NCBI RefSeq assembly: GCF_000429325.1
Contig: NZ_AUBQ01000018.1
Span: forward strand, 51,742 to 115,741
DNA from: Fundidesulfovibrio putealis DSM 16056
GTDB taxonomy: Bacteria; Desulfobacterota; Desulfovibrionia; Desulfovibrionales; Desulfovibrionaceae
Length of the DNA stretch: 64,000 bases
Direction of reading: 5' to 3'
Part shown: positions 26,663 through 36,619 of the stretch, in pieces
Position numbering within the stretch: position 1 is the stretch's first letter
How the letters are laid out: each line of letters opens with the position of its first letter
Made by a program: the position numbers and the translations under genes
The notes under the pieces: model-generated
The model's database searches: none
Told to the model about the DNA's origin: nothing
Seen by the model: the letters and a program-made list of their open reading frames with translations, nothing else

Positions 26663-28096
26663 TTAGCGGTTTAATCCGGTGAAAAAGAGGCCCACGCGGG
26701 CGTTATCAGGCACGATGCCCGCCTGCCGCAGGGCCAGAAGTCCTGCCAGACCGGCGCTGCCCGTGGCGGAGACGCTCACGGGGGTGTGCGCGAGGGCCAG
26801 ATCGTGGGCCTGTGCAACCAGCGCCTCGGGCGTGACAACGGCCTGGCCTCCGGTGCGCAGGAGCGCCTGGGCCAGGAAATACCAGTCGTAGGTTTCATCA
26901 TCCAGGATGCCATGGGCCAGACTGTGCGGGGGAGCGCCGTCCCAGGCCCACATGAAGCTGTCGGGGCTCGCGGCTGCTGCGCGCAGCGCGCCCTGCACCG
27001 GAGAGGACCGGAACGCGGTGCGGGTGAATTGCACCACGGTGGCGATGGCGTCCTGCTCTTCGCTCAGCACCTGCCGCACTCCCGCGAGCGTCGCGTACCC
27101 GGAAGCAGGCGGAAAGGCACACCCGGCGTTGCGGGCGATCTCAGCCAGCAGCAGAAGCCAGGCGCGGGCGAAGGGGAAGGCTCCCTCGGTCTGGCAGGCG
27201 TGGATGCGCGGCAGTTCCCGCACCACGCCAAGAGCCTCGAGATTGCTCCAGGCCCCGGCCACGGACCGGGCCAGGGCGCCGCCGCCGATCTGGAGCACGA
27301 TGTGCCCTGGAGTCTGGGCCAAAGCCTGCCACTGCAAGGCAGCCTCGTACCCAAGGCTCTGCCCGCCCTCGATGTTGGACCAGTTGTCGCGCCCGGAGCA
27401 GCAGAATGGCACGGCTCCGCGCCGCACAGCGTCGCGGAAGGCCAGGTAGCAGGGGTCGCCGCCTCCTGTGGACAGGCGCGCCACCACCTCCGGGTTCACG
27501 CCGCGCTCGCGCAAGAGGCGCAGAACATCCGGGTGCACGTCCTCGGGAACGAAGGCCGTGAGCGAATACCCGGCGGCGCGGGCCACGCAGGCGGCGGCCA
27601 GGGCCGCGTTGCCGCAGCTGGATATGGCCAGGGGCCGCCTGGGGCCGCCTGCGCGCAGGGCTTCAAGGTAGAGCATGGTCCCGGCCAGATGGCGCACCTT
27701 GTGCGATCCGCCCGGCTGGCCGGTCTCGTCCTTCACGGCCAGCGTGCCGGTCATGCCCAGAGCCTTGGCCAGCTTGGGCGTCTGCACCAGCGGCGTCACG
27801 CCAAGAGGTGCGCCCTCCAGACGGTCCAGGCCTTCCTGCAAACGTCCGGCTGCGTCGCGGAACGCGGGTCTGCCCGCCACACCCTGGGCAGCGCCCAGAC
27901 AGGCGAAGGCGCGCAGCGGGTCATGAGGATGCTCGCGCCAGGACTCCGTGAATTCCTCGGCCAGTTCCGCCGAAGCCTCGATGCGTGCATCCAGGATGTG
28001 TTCGCGTCCGTCGCCCGCTTTGGGACAGGCGAAGTGTCCGTCGGCGGGGTCGTATTCGCTCTGGCAGGCCGGGCAGAAGAGTGTGGTTCTGGTCAT
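26663..28096 (-). CDS. Fold-type-II PLP enzyme with N-terminal zinc-ribbon (threonine/cysteate synthase-like)
   Basis: 477 residues from ATG 28096. It starts with a Cys pair (LFCPACQSEYDP, later HFACPKAG), as in threonine and cysteate synthases. PLP lysine in LAVKDETGQPGGSHKVRHLAGTM, cofactor loop ISSCGNAALAAACVARAAGYSLTAFVPEDV, glycine loop LQIGGGALARSVAG. An in-frame ATG at 28183 with a GGGAG site would add 29 residues. I chose 28096 because the family N-terminus starts there and a consensus sigma54 promoter (28109-28124) ends just in front of it, which would give a nearly leaderless mRNA. It forms an operon with the next PLP gene. Confidence 0.75.
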   Translation of the reverse strand: MTRTTLFCPACQSEYDPADGHFACPKAGDGREHILDARIEASAELAEEFTESWREHPHDPLRAFACLGAAQGVAGRPAFRDAAGRLQEGLDRLEGAPLGVTPLVQTPKLAKALGMTGTLAVKDETGQPGGSHKVRHLAGTMLYLEALRAGGPRRPLAISSCGNAALAAACVARAAGYSLTAFVPEDVHPDVLRLLRERGVNPEVVARLSTGGGDPCYLAFRDAVRRGAVPFCCSGRDNWSNIEGGQSLGYEAALQWQALAQTPGHIVLQIGGGALARSVAGAWSNLEALGVVRELPRIHACQTEGAFPFARAWLLLLAEIARNAGCAFPPASGYATLAGVRQVLSEEQDAIATVVQFTRTAFRSSPVQGALRAAAASPDSFMWAWDGAPPHSLAHGILDDETYDWYFLAQALLRTGGQAVVTPEALVAQAHDLALAHTPVSVSATGSAGLAGLLALRQAGIVPDNARVGLFFTGLNR

Positions 28097-28108
28097 GAAG
28101 CCGTCGGC

Positions 28109-28124
28109 AGCAAGGCCCGTGCCG
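28109..28124 (-). promoter_or_regulatory. Predicted sigma54 (-24/-12) promoter of the PLP gene pair
   Basis: On the minus strand CGGCACGGGCCTTGCT matches the consensus TGGCACGNNNNTTGCW at all but the first base, with GG and GC separated by exactly 10 bases. The predicted start of transcription is near 28098. Enhancer-like dyads lie 80-165 bp upstream (28202-28275). The sequence also reads as coding if the longer start at 28183 is used. Confidence 0.65.
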
Positions 28125-28201
28125 CGCTTCGCACCAACCTGGGCAACGACTCTTTCAGGGCCTTTGTCCGCGCTGATAGTCATGGACAAACGCTCCCCGG
28201 T

Positions 28202-28275
28202 TTCTTATTTTGAGAAGCAAGGAACGATGCGGGCGGCGCGTCTTTCTTATTCTGAAAAAAATCTCAATCTGAGAA
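28202..28275. promoter_or_regulatory. Predicted enhancer sites for the YgeV-like activator
   Basis: Three 15-bp near-dyads: TTCTTATTTTGAGAA (28202-28216), TTCTTATTCTGAAAA (28244-28258) and ATCTCAATCTGAGAA (28261-28275). The last two are 17 bp apart start-to-start, exactly as in the pair at 53935-53966. They sit between the divergent PLP operon and the activator gene. Confidence 0.65.
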
Positions 28276-28279
28276 CATC

Positions 28280-30085
<1,806 letters not shown>

Positions 30086-30090
30086 TCTCG

Positions 30091-30190
30091 CAATTTTGAA
30101 AACATGAAAATGATTTCAAAATTAAAACAAATGGTTTTATCTTGTTACGCATTGCATCAGTATCAACGAATATCGCGGACGCAACACAGG
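30091..30190 (+). repeat. ~99-nt 3'-flanking element, copy 3
   Basis: It begins 5 bp after the activator stop codon. It has a perfect 10-bp AT-rich dyad (AATTTTGAAA / TTTCAAAATT, 30092-30123) with ACATGAAAATGA between, then AAATGGTT, CTTGTT, a variable centre and the end GGACGCAACACAGG. Length 100 nt, same order as copies at 6971-7069 and 12111-12209. A GC-rich hairpin repeat follows 21 bp later. Confidence 0.75.
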
Positions 30191-30211
30191 GTGAAGAGAG
30201 AAGAGTACGAT

Positions 30212-30266
30212 GCCTCCGGCGGCCAGGGGGAGAAGCCTCCCCCTGGACCCGGCTTTCCGCTTCGCG
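30212..30266 (+). repeat. GC-rich modular hairpin repeat, copy E
   Basis: GCCTCCGGCGGCC, AGGGGGAGAAGCCTCCCCCT, GGACCCGG and GCTTCGCG: the shortest full form, with one hairpin only. Same orientation as the preceding activator gene. Confidence 0.75.
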
Positions 30267-30308
30267 TCGGCTTCAGGCGCGCGTGGTCATGGATGAGAAG
30301 GAGAGCGT

Positions 30309-31400
30309 ATGCATACAGTCATGATTCTGCCCGCCGACTATCAGGATTGCCTGGACGCGGTAGAGAAGATTTTCCAGGCGTTTGCGTTGGAGATAGAGGG
30401 GAAGAAAGTACTCATAAAGCCAAACGTGCTGCGTCCTGCCCGCCCCGAAGAGGCCGTCACCACCCATCCGGCCATTCTTGAGGCCGTGGTGCGATGCGTC
30501 GAGGCCCGGAACCCAGCCAGCATCGTGGTGGGCGACAACCCCGGCCTCATGGGCTACGGGGCCAACGAGCAGAGCTTCGAGCGCTGCGGCCTGCTTAACG
30601 CCTCGCGCGGGCATTACCGCAACATCGGCCTGGACGCGCGCGAAGTCCCCTTCGATCCGGCCTACGGCGGCTCCTTAAGCGTCTCCACCGACGTGCTGGA
30701 CGCGGACGTGGTCATCTCCGTGCCCAAGTTCAAGACCCACGGCCTCACCGGCATCACCGGGGCCATAAAAAACAGCTACGGCATCCTGCCCGGCGCGCAG
30801 AAAGCCACCTTGCACAAGCTCTCCGGCGGGCAGGCCCGCTTCCACGACGTGGTGGTGGACGTTTTCCGCCTGCGCGTGCCGGACCTCTTCATCATGGACG
30901 CCGTGCTCGGCATGCAGGGCAACGGCCCGGCCTCCACCGAGCTTCGCTGGATAGGCCGGGTGCTGGCCGCCGACAACGCCGTGGCCATGGACTCGGTCAT
31001 GGCTCGCATGATGGGCGCAGACCCGGAAAAACTTCGGTTCCTGACCCGCGCCGCGCAACTCGGCCTGGGGAGCCACGCCCTTAAAGACCTGGACATCCAG
31101 GGCGAACTCATCCCCATCCCGGACTTCAAGGTTCCGCCCCTGGGCGAGGACGCCCTGAAGCACCTCTCCCACATCCAAAAACTCCTGGAGGACCGCTCCG
31201 CCAGCCGCCCAGTGGTGGACCCGGCCCGCTGCACCGGCTGCGGAACCTGCGTGGAGCAATGCCCGGCAGACGCCCTGACCCTGGACGCCAACCTCCCCGT
31301 GGTGGACCCCGCCGCCTGTATCGCCTGCTTCTGTTGTCAGGAAATGTGCCCGGAAAAGGCCATCAGCCTGAAGCAGCCCTGCTGCCCAGGCAGCGCATAA
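30309..31400 (+). CDS. DUF362 protein with two C-terminal 4Fe-4S clusters
   Basis: 363 residues. Residues ~1-290 are DUF362 (KKVLIKPNVLRPARPEEAVTTHPAILEAVVRC, SVPKFKTHGLTGITGAIKNSYGILPGAQK). The last ~60 residues carry two ferredoxin motifs, CTGCGTCVEQCP and CIACFCCQEMCP, so the protein probably moves electrons. The function of DUF362-ferredoxin proteins is not established. AAGGAGAG precedes the start. It stands alone; its terminator is shared with convergent phoU. Confidence 0.85.
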   Translation: MHTVMILPADYQDCLDAVEKIFQAFALEIEGKKVLIKPNVLRPARPEEAVTTHPAILEAVVRCVEARNPASIVVGDNPGLMGYGANEQSFERCGLLNASRGHYRNIGLDAREVPFDPAYGGSLSVSTDVLDADVVISVPKFKTHGLTGITGAIKNSYGILPGAQKATLHKLSGGQARFHDVVVDVFRLRVPDLFIMDAVLGMQGNGPASTELRWIGRVLAADNAVAMDSVMARMMGADPEKLRFLTRAAQLGLGSHALKDLDIQGELIPIPDFKVPPLGEDALKHLSHIQKLLEDRSASRPVVDPARCTGCGTCVEQCPADALTLDANLPVVDPAACIACFCCQEMCPEKAISLKQPCCPGSA

Positions 31401-31414
31401 CGCTAGCACAAAAT

Positions 31415-31449
31415 ACGCGCCTGCCATCGCATTGCGACGGCAGGCGCGT
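31415..31449. terminator. Bidirectional hairpin between DUF362 gene and phoU
   Basis: A 16-bp stem with one mismatch (ACGCGCCTGCCATCGC / GCGACGGCAGGCGCGT) and an ATT loop, between two convergent genes. Confidence 0.75.
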
Positions 31450-31470
31450 GAAATCCGGCGGCCGGGCTGC

Positions 31471-32139
31471 TTATTCGCCGGTGCGGCAGCTCCGGTGCTT
31501 CACATCCAGCCCTTTGACGATGAAGATGACGCTCTCGGCGATGTTGAAGCTGCGTTCGCAGATGCGCTTCAGGCTGTAGGCCACGAAGGACAGCTGCACG
31601 GCTCGATCCACGGTGCGGGCTTCGCGGATCATGATCTCGGTCAGGTCGCGGAAGGCCTTCATGTGCTTGATCGCGGTCTGCTCGTGGGCGTTCAGCACGG
31701 CCTGGGCCTGGTCGAAGGAGTTGTCCGCGAAGGCGCGCGCGGACTTGTCGAAGAGTTCCAGGCACAACTCGCCCAGGCTCCACACCGAGGGAACGTCCTG
31801 GAACTCGCCGCTCTCGAGCATCAGCAGGTTGCGCCCGACGATGTTCACCGCCTCGTCGCCGATGCGCTCCAGGTTGGAGGCTATGCGCATGCTGCCCATG
31901 ATGGTGCGCAGATCGCGCGCCACGGGCTGTTTCAGGGCCAGGAGGCGCAGCCCCAGATGCTCGGTCAGGCATTCCATGGCGTCGACGGCCTCATCGCCGT
32001 CCATGACTTCCTGGGAAAGGGCGCTGTCACGCAGGCGGGTGGCCCGCACGGCCTTGTCCACTGCCTCCCTCACCATGTAGAACATACGCAGGGAGTCAAT
32101 GCGCAGCCGGTCGAGTTCCTGGTCGAATTCGTGGGTCAT
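31471..32139 (-). CDS. phoU: PhoU family phosphate regulator
   Basis: 222 residues forming two copies of a three-helix bundle, each with the PhoU metal-binding pattern: first repeat ARDLRTIMGSMRIASNLERIGDEAVNI, second SFVAYSLKRICERSFNIAESVIFIV. PhoU proteins adjust the Pst phosphate transporter and PhoR signalling. No pst genes lie beside it here. AAGGA precedes the start. Confidence 0.92.
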   Translation of the reverse strand: MTHEFDQELDRLRIDSLRMFYMVREAVDKAVRATRLRDSALSQEVMDGDEAVDAMECLTEHLGLRLLALKQPVARDLRTIMGSMRIASNLERIGDEAVNIVGRNLLMLESGEFQDVPSVWSLGELCLELFDKSARAFADNSFDQAQAVLNAHEQTAIKHMKAFRDLTEIMIREARTVDRAVQLSFVAYSLKRICERSFNIAESVIFIVKGLDVKHRSCRTGE

Positions 32140-32211
32140 GTTTTATCCTTGATGCTCGGACGCGCCGCAATGCTTCGCGCTTCTATTCGGAAGTGAGGAT
32201 ATTACGGCCAA

Positions 32212-32252
32212 TTGTCAACAGTACAGCAGCCCTGGAGCGTTGTTGACAACAA
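32212..32252. promoter_or_regulatory. Dyad between phoU and mocA
   Basis: TTGTCAACA (32212-32220) and TGTTGACAA (32241-32249) are exact inverted repeats 20 bp apart, and TTGTTGACAACAA at 32240-32252 is itself a palindrome. The site lies between divergent phoU and mocA, so it is a candidate operator for either. Confidence 0.5.
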
Positions 32253-32276
32253 AACGTAACAAACGGACGCCCATCC

Positions 32277-32867
32277 ATGCACGCAATCGTAACAAACAGC
32301 CACATCGCAGCCGTGGTCCTGGCTGCCGGGCGCTCGACCCGCATGGGCGCGGACAAGCTCATTCTGCCCTGGCGCGGGCGCACGATTCTGGAATGGGCGC
32401 TGGACGCAGCCTGCGCGCTCCGGCACGTGATTCTTGTGGGTGGTCCTCCGGGCCTTGACGCACTTCCTGCACAGGTGACGCGCGTATCATGCCCTTTCCA
32501 AAAGCGTCTGCCCGGTCAGGCAGACTCCCTCAAGGCGGGCATACGCGCCCTGCCCCCAGGCCTGGACGGAGCCATGATCCTTCTGGGCGACATGCCGCTC
32601 ATAACGTCGGAGCTGGTGGGGAAACTGGCGAGCGCCTTCAGGCCGGGGCGATTTCTGGTGCCGCGCAGTGATGGACGGCGCGGCAATCCGGTGATCATCC
32701 CCTCTGACTGGTTCGCGCGCGTGCTGGAGCTGGAAGGCGACACCGGGGCGCGGCCCCTGCTAGCCAGCCCGAACGCTCCCGTGGATTACCTTGATGTGGA
32801 CGACCCGGCCATCCTGACCGACGTGGACACCCCGGACGACTACGCCAGGCTCAAGAACCAGCCCTGA
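32277..32867 (+). CDS. mocA: Molybdenum cofactor cytidylyltransferase
   Basis: 196 residues. The nucleotidyltransferase signature is AAVVLAAGRSTRMGADKLILPWRGRTIL, followed by QADSLKAGIRAL, the metal-binding LLGDMPLITSELV and GRRGNPVIIP. MocA attaches CMP to molybdopterin to make the MCD cofactor used by xanthine-dehydrogenase-type enzymes, which matches the Mo hydroxylases of this cluster. It is convergent with yqeC, overlapping it by 28 bp at their 3' ends, so its expression may interfere with the end of the long leftward operon. Confidence 0.9.
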   Translation: MHAIVTNSHIAAVVLAAGRSTRMGADKLILPWRGRTILEWALDAACALRHVILVGGPPGLDALPAQVTRVSCPFQKRLPGQADSLKAGIRALPPGLDGAMILLGDMPLITSELVGKLASAFRPGRFLVPRSDGRRGNPVIIPSDWFARVLELEGDTGARPLLASPNAPVDYLDVDDPAILTDVDTPDDYARLKNQP

Positions 32868-33511
32868 CGCGCCGAGCCGAACACCCGCCCGGCCACCTCG
32901 CCCAGGTCCGCCTTGTTGTGGAAGGCCACCCGCCGCGCGGACTCCGGGGCTCCCTTGAACAAGCCTTCCTGGTGAGCGGCCAGTGCTGCCAGCGCTTTTG
33001 GCCCGATCAGCTCCCCCTCGCTCAAGCCGGTAACGCGCAGAAACGCCTCCAGCCTGTGCACAGTCGTGGCGTCCGCCGGTTTTCCCAGCGCGTCCAGCCC
33101 GATCACGCCCACCACCAGGTCAGAGCACTCCGGAATCACCGGCTCATGCGCTTCCGGGGCTTTTATGGGCCGCCCGGCTGCGCCGTCGGCCTCCACCAGC
33201 ACGTAATCCGCCCGGAAACGCTCCCGCAGGCCGGGGATTTCATCAGGTCCAACGCCCAGGAGCTTGCCCGTTTCCGGGTCCAGGGCGCGGCCCACGGTCA
33301 GGTGTTTGTAATGGGGAGTGCGCGAGCCGGGAGTGAGCAGCATGAAGTTGCGCGCCGGAGGCATCATCTTCGTGGTGGTGGTCACCAGCACCCGCTGCCC
33401 CCATCCGGAGAGCTGGCGGGCCAGGGAGTAGATCAGGCTGGTCTTGCCGCCAGCGCCCACGAAGGCCACGACCCGCTCGTCAGGCAGAAGCATCTCGCGA
33501 ACCGGGTTCAC
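32840..33511 (-). CDS. yqeC: Selenium cofactor biosynthesis protein YqeC
   Basis: 223 residues from GTG 33511 (GGAAGG eight bases upstream). A P-loop-like start ERVVAFVGAGGKTSLIYSLARQL is followed by VLVTTTTKMMPPA, YVLVEADGAAGRPIKAPEAHEPVIP and DLVVGVIGLDALGKP, the recognisable YqeC pattern. YqeC is linked by genome context to maturation of selenium-dependent molybdenum hydroxylases; its exact reaction is not settled. Last gene of the leftward cluster, 34 bp after the ABC permease. Confidence 0.9.
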   Translation of the reverse strand: MNPVREMLLPDERVVAFVGAGGKTSLIYSLARQLSGWGQRVLVTTTTKMMPPARNFMLLTPGSRTPHYKHLTVGRALDPETGKLLGVGPDEIPGLRERFRADYVLVEADGAAGRPIKAPEAHEPVIPECSDLVVGVIGLDALGKPADATTVHRLEAFLRVTGLSEGELIGPKALAALAAHQEGLFKGAPESARRVAFHNKADLGEVAGRVFGSARQGWFLSLA

Positions 33512-33545
33512 GACGCGGACCTTCCAGAACCCCTGCGCACCGCGA

Positions 33546-34307
33546 TCATCCCCGGTGCGCCCAGGCCGTGAAACGCCGCTCCAGCATGGCGAAGAACTCG
33601 TACATGCCAACGCCCATGGCGGCGATGACCATGAGCCCGGCGAACACCAGGGGCACATTGAACTTGGAGCTGGCCGACATCATCAGGTAGCCGATGCCCG
33701 AGTTGGAGGCCACGGTCTCGGAGATGACCGAGCCCACAAAAGCCAGCGTGACGGCAATCTTCAGCGAGGCGAAAAAGAACGGCAGCGAGCGCGGGATGCC
33801 CACCTTCATGAGCACGTCCACCTTGGTCGCGCCGAGCACCCGCAGCACATCCTCAAGCTCCGGCTCCAGCGTGGCAAGGCCCGTGGCCACGTTCACCACC
33901 ACCGGGAAGAACGAGATGAGAAACGCCGTGATGATGGCCGGGACCGAGCCGATGCCGAACCAGATCACCAGGATGGGCACCAGGGCCACCTTGGGCACCG
34001 AGTTGAAGCCCACCAGCACGGGATAGAGCGCCTTGTAGACCACCTTGGACGACCCGACCAGCACCCCAAGCAGCATCCCGAACACCACGGCCAGGGCGAA
34101 GCCCGCCGAGGTGGTGTACAGGGTCTGCAGGGCGTGCTGCATGATGGGGCCTTTGTACTCCCAGCCCTCGATGATGGACTGGCTGGGCGTGGGCAGGATG
34201 TAGCTGGGGATCTTGCCCACGCGGGCGATCAGCTCCCACAGGATGAACAGGCCGAGCGTCACCAGCCAGGGGGACAGGGCCTCCATTTGTTTGCGGCTTA
34301 ACGGCAC
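33546..34307 (-). CDS. NitT/TauT-type ABC transporter permease
   Basis: 253 residues from GTG 34307, which follows GAGGAGGA and overlaps the end of the ATPase gene. About six membrane segments (WLVTLGLFILWELIARVGKIPSYILPTP at the start) and the EAA loop VLRVLGATKVDVLMKVGIPRSLPFFFASLKIAVTLAFVGSVISE. It belongs to the SsuC/ThiX/TauC group. The position between xdhABC and yqeC suggests import of a purine, pyrimidine or breakdown product (inference). Confidence 0.9.
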   Translation of the reverse strand: MPLSRKQMEALSPWLVTLGLFILWELIARVGKIPSYILPTPSQSIIEGWEYKGPIMQHALQTLYTTSAGFALAVVFGMLLGVLVGSSKVVYKALYPVLVGFNSVPKVALVPILVIWFGIGSVPAIITAFLISFFPVVVNVATGLATLEPELEDVLRVLGATKVDVLMKVGIPRSLPFFFASLKIAVTLAFVGSVISETVASNSGIGYLMMSASSKFNVPLVFAGLMVIAAMGVGMYEFFAMLERRFTAWAHRG

Positions 34308-35128
34308 AGCTGTTCCTCCTGGAGATCGGTCTGTACTCCGGGAACGCAGCGCACCGCCTCGATCTGGTCGCGCAGCTCGTGCACGATGTCCACGAAATGC
34401 TTGTCGTAGCAGGCTTCCAGGCTGCGCGGCCTTGGGATGTCCACTTTGCGGGTGTGCACAATGCGCCCGGGCCTGCGGCTCATCACGTGCACCGTGTCCG
34501 CCAGGAACACCGACTCGCGCAGGTCGTGCGTCACCAGCACCACGGTGAAGGGCTTGGCCTCCCACAGGTCGCGCAGCACGCACCAGAGTTCCTCGCGGGT
34601 GAAGGCGTCCAACGCGCCGAAGGGCTCGTCCAGCATCAGGAGCTTGGGTTCGTGGATCAGCGCCCGGCACAGGCTGGCGCGCTGCTGCATGCCGCCGGAG
34701 AGCTGCCACGGGTACTTGTCCTCGTGGTTTTGCAGGCCGACCGTGCGCAGAAGCTCGCGGGCGCGCTCCACATAGCGCTCGCGCTCTTTGCGCAGCTGCG
34801 ACCTGTGAGGCTGCACGATCTCCAGGGGCAGCATGATGTTGTCCAGGAGCTTTCGCCAGGGGAGCAGCGTGGCGTTCTGGAAGGCCATGCCCACGAAGGA
34901 CAGCGGCCCGGTCACCTCGCGGCCGTTCACCACCACCGCGCCCTTGCTGGGGGGGCGAAGGCCCGTGACCAGCTTGAGAAGCGTGGACTTGCCGCAGCCC
35001 GAAGGCCCGACGACCGCGATGAACTCGCCCTCGTCCATGTTGAGGGACAGGTTCTGCACGGCCAGGGCGTCTGAGTCCTCGGTGTAGGCGAGGTCGACGT
35101 TGGTCAGTTCTACGAATCGGTTGCTCAC
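34298..35128 (-). CDS. NitT/TauT-type ABC transporter ATPase
   Basis: 276 residues from GTG 35128 (GGGAGCC upstream). Walker A GPSGCGKST, Q-loop GMAFQNATLLPWR, signature WQLSGGMQQR, Walker B LLMLDEPFGALD, H-loop VTHDLRESVFLAD. It energises the adjacent permease. The gene for the binding protein lies 395 bp upstream on the same strand, separated by two facing copies of the GC-rich hairpin repeat. Confidence 0.92.
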   Translation of the reverse strand: MSNRFVELTNVDLAYTEDSDALAVQNLSLNMDEGEFIAVVGPSGCGKSTLLKLVTGLRPPSKGAVVVNGREVTGPLSFVGMAFQNATLLPWRKLLDNIMLPLEIVQPHRSQLRKERERYVERARELLRTVGLQNHEDKYPWQLSGGMQQRASLCRALIHEPKLLMLDEPFGALDAFTREELWCVLRDLWEAKPFTVVLVTHDLRESVFLADTVHVMSRRPGRIVHTRKVDIPRPRSLEACYDKHFVDIVHELRDQIEAVRCVPGVQTDLQEEQLCR

Positions 35129-35178
35129 CGGATAGGCTCCCAATGAAATGCTGCGTGCCGGAGGCATAGGCGGTAAGA

Positions 35179-35263
35179 GCCTCCGGCGGGCAAAGAGGGC
35201 TCCGCCCTCTCTGCACTCTCCCGCCAGGGGGATGATCCCCCTGGACCCTCAGTGGGCTTCGCG
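35179..35263 (+). repeat. GC-rich modular hairpin repeat, copy F (inverted)
   Basis: Same modules as copy A, but on the plus strand in front of a minus-strand gene. It is the only copy not lying just 3' of a gene in the same direction. It faces copy G across ~175 bp, the same facing arrangement as copies A and B. Confidence 0.8.
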
Positions 35264-35300
35264 TTACGCGCCGCCACAATGCAGAAATCTTGTTCAATAA

Positions 35301-35330
35301 GCCTGAAGCGCGCCGAGCCGCGCTTCAGGC
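35301..35330. repeat. 12-bp inverted repeat between copies F and G
   Basis: GCCTGAAGCGCG / CGCGCTTCAGGC with the 6-nt loop CCGAGC; it resembles the 18-bp inverted repeat at 1963-2004 in core and position between facing hairpin repeats. Confidence 0.7.
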
Positions 35331-35437
35331 TATATTCTTGAAATCGCCGTCCTCGGCGATGGCTGGCCGCCGGGAAAAGCCGCTTTGGGCGTTCCCGGCG
35401 GTATCCCCGCGCGCCAACACGGCTCCCGGCACATCCC

Positions 35438-35522
35438 GCGAAGCGAATAGCCGGGTCCAGGGGGAGGCTTCTCCCCCTGGCGGGTCAAGGGCAGAGCCCT
35501 TGCGGGTCTGGGCGGAGCCCAG
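35438..35522 (-). repeat. GC-rich modular hairpin repeat, copy G
   Basis: It begins directly after the stop codon of the binding-protein gene: CTGGGCTCCGCCCAG, GACCCGC, AAGGGCTCTGCCCTT, GACCCGCC, AGGGGGAGAAGCCTCCCCCT, GGACCCGG and GCTTCGCG. Three hairpins stand between the binding-protein gene and the ATPase/permease genes. Confidence 0.8.
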
Positions 35523-35523
35523 T

Positions 35524-36537
35524 TTAGAAGACCTTGCGGGCGTCCTTGTCAGGCATGAAGGACGAGTCAAACACCTGCTCGGGCTTGGGGGTGGTCTTCA
35601 GGCCAAAGGAGATCGAAGCCTCCTCGATGGCCTTGGCGAGGCGCGCGGGGTCCACTCCGCCCATGCCGTTTTCCTTCACGTAGGGGGTGGCGATGCACAT
35701 ATCCACGCAGAGTTTCAGGCGTTTTTCTTCCAGGGCGGCGTCGATGAGGCCGTCCTTCTCCTTGACGAAGGCGATGGCGGCCTTGGGGTCGGCGATGGCT
35801 TCCTTCCAGCCCTTGGCCACGGCGGCAAGGAATCCCTTCACCAGTTCGGGCTTCTTGGCCATCTCGGGGCTTACGATGATGGCGTTGCCGTAGAGCTTCA
35901 CGCCGAAATCAGGGTACTTGAAGATGTTCAGGTCCTCGGCCTTGACCCCGGCCTTCTCGAGATTGAGCAGGCTCGTGAAGTAGAAGCCGGAGATGGCGTT
36001 CACGTCGCCGCGGATCAGCATGGGCTCGCGCAGCGGCGGGTCCATGGTCTGCCAGGTGACGGAGGCGGGGTCGAGGTTAACGGCCTTGGCGAAGGCGGAG
36101 AAGGTCTTGCGGGGGGCGTCGAAGATGGGCGCACCCAGCGTCTTGCCTGCCAGATCGGCGGGCTTGGTGATGTTGGCCTTCTTCAGGGAGAAGATGGCGA
36201 AGGGCGGGTAGTCGTAGACCATGAACACGGCCTTGAGGGCCTTGTCCGGATTCTGGGCATTGAACTCGATGAGCGAGTTGATGTCCGCGAAACCGATGTC
36301 GTAGGCCCCGGTGGCCACGCGGTTCACGGCCCCGGAGGAGCCGTTGCCCGAGTCGATGGTCACGTCCAGCCCGGCCTGTTTGAAGTAGCCCTTGGCGGCG
36401 GCGATGAAGTACGGGGCGGCGGGGCCTTCGAACTTCCAGTCCAGGGTGAACTTGACGGGGGTCTGGGCCAGGGCCGGGAGGGCCAGGCACAAAACGGCGG
36501 CGGCAGCGGCCAGCGTGCGGAGTGTCTTGCCTATCAT
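35524..36537 (-). CDS. NMT1/THI5-type ABC substrate-binding protein
   Basis: 337 residues with a signal peptide (MIGKTLRTLAAAAAVLCLALPALA). The NMT1/THI5 pattern: VKFTLDWKFEGPAAPYFIAAAKGYFKQAGLDVTI, GAYDIGFADINSLIEF, ADLAGKTLGAP. Related proteins bind pyrimidine precursors, sulfonates, nitrate or purine-type ligands. Since it lies 82 bp downstream of xdhC in a purine-degradation cluster and no urate permease is present, a nitrogen-heterocycle ligand is the best guess. Confidence 0.88.
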   Translation of the reverse strand: MIGKTLRTLAAAAAVLCLALPALAQTPVKFTLDWKFEGPAAPYFIAAAKGYFKQAGLDVTIDSGNGSSGAVNRVATGAYDIGFADINSLIEFNAQNPDKALKAVFMVYDYPPFAIFSLKKANITKPADLAGKTLGAPIFDAPRKTFSAFAKAVNLDPASVTWQTMDPPLREPMLIRGDVNAISGFYFTSLLNLEKAGVKAEDLNIFKYPDFGVKLYGNAIIVSPEMAKKPELVKGFLAAVAKGWKEAIADPKAAIAFVKEKDGLIDAALEEKRLKLCVDMCIATPYVKENGMGGVDPARLAKAIEEASISFGLKTTPKPEQVFDSSFMPDKDARKVF

Positions 36538-36619
36538 CGGTTCGTTGCTCCTTTTGAACGGGTGTCGATTCTCGCGCCTAGCACAAATTCACAAAACCGA
36601 AAAGAGCGGACAACCCGCC

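Noticed and set aside
25254..28096. Calling either PLP gene ygeX
   Set aside because: The catalytic-Lys and cofactor-loop contexts differ from what I know of diaminopropionate ammonia-lyase, and one has a zinc-ribbon-like N-terminus.
30092..30123. Fur-box-like AT-rich palindrome
   Set aside because: It lies just 3' of a gene and is part of the ~99-nt element found at two other places, so a repressor site is not the best reading.
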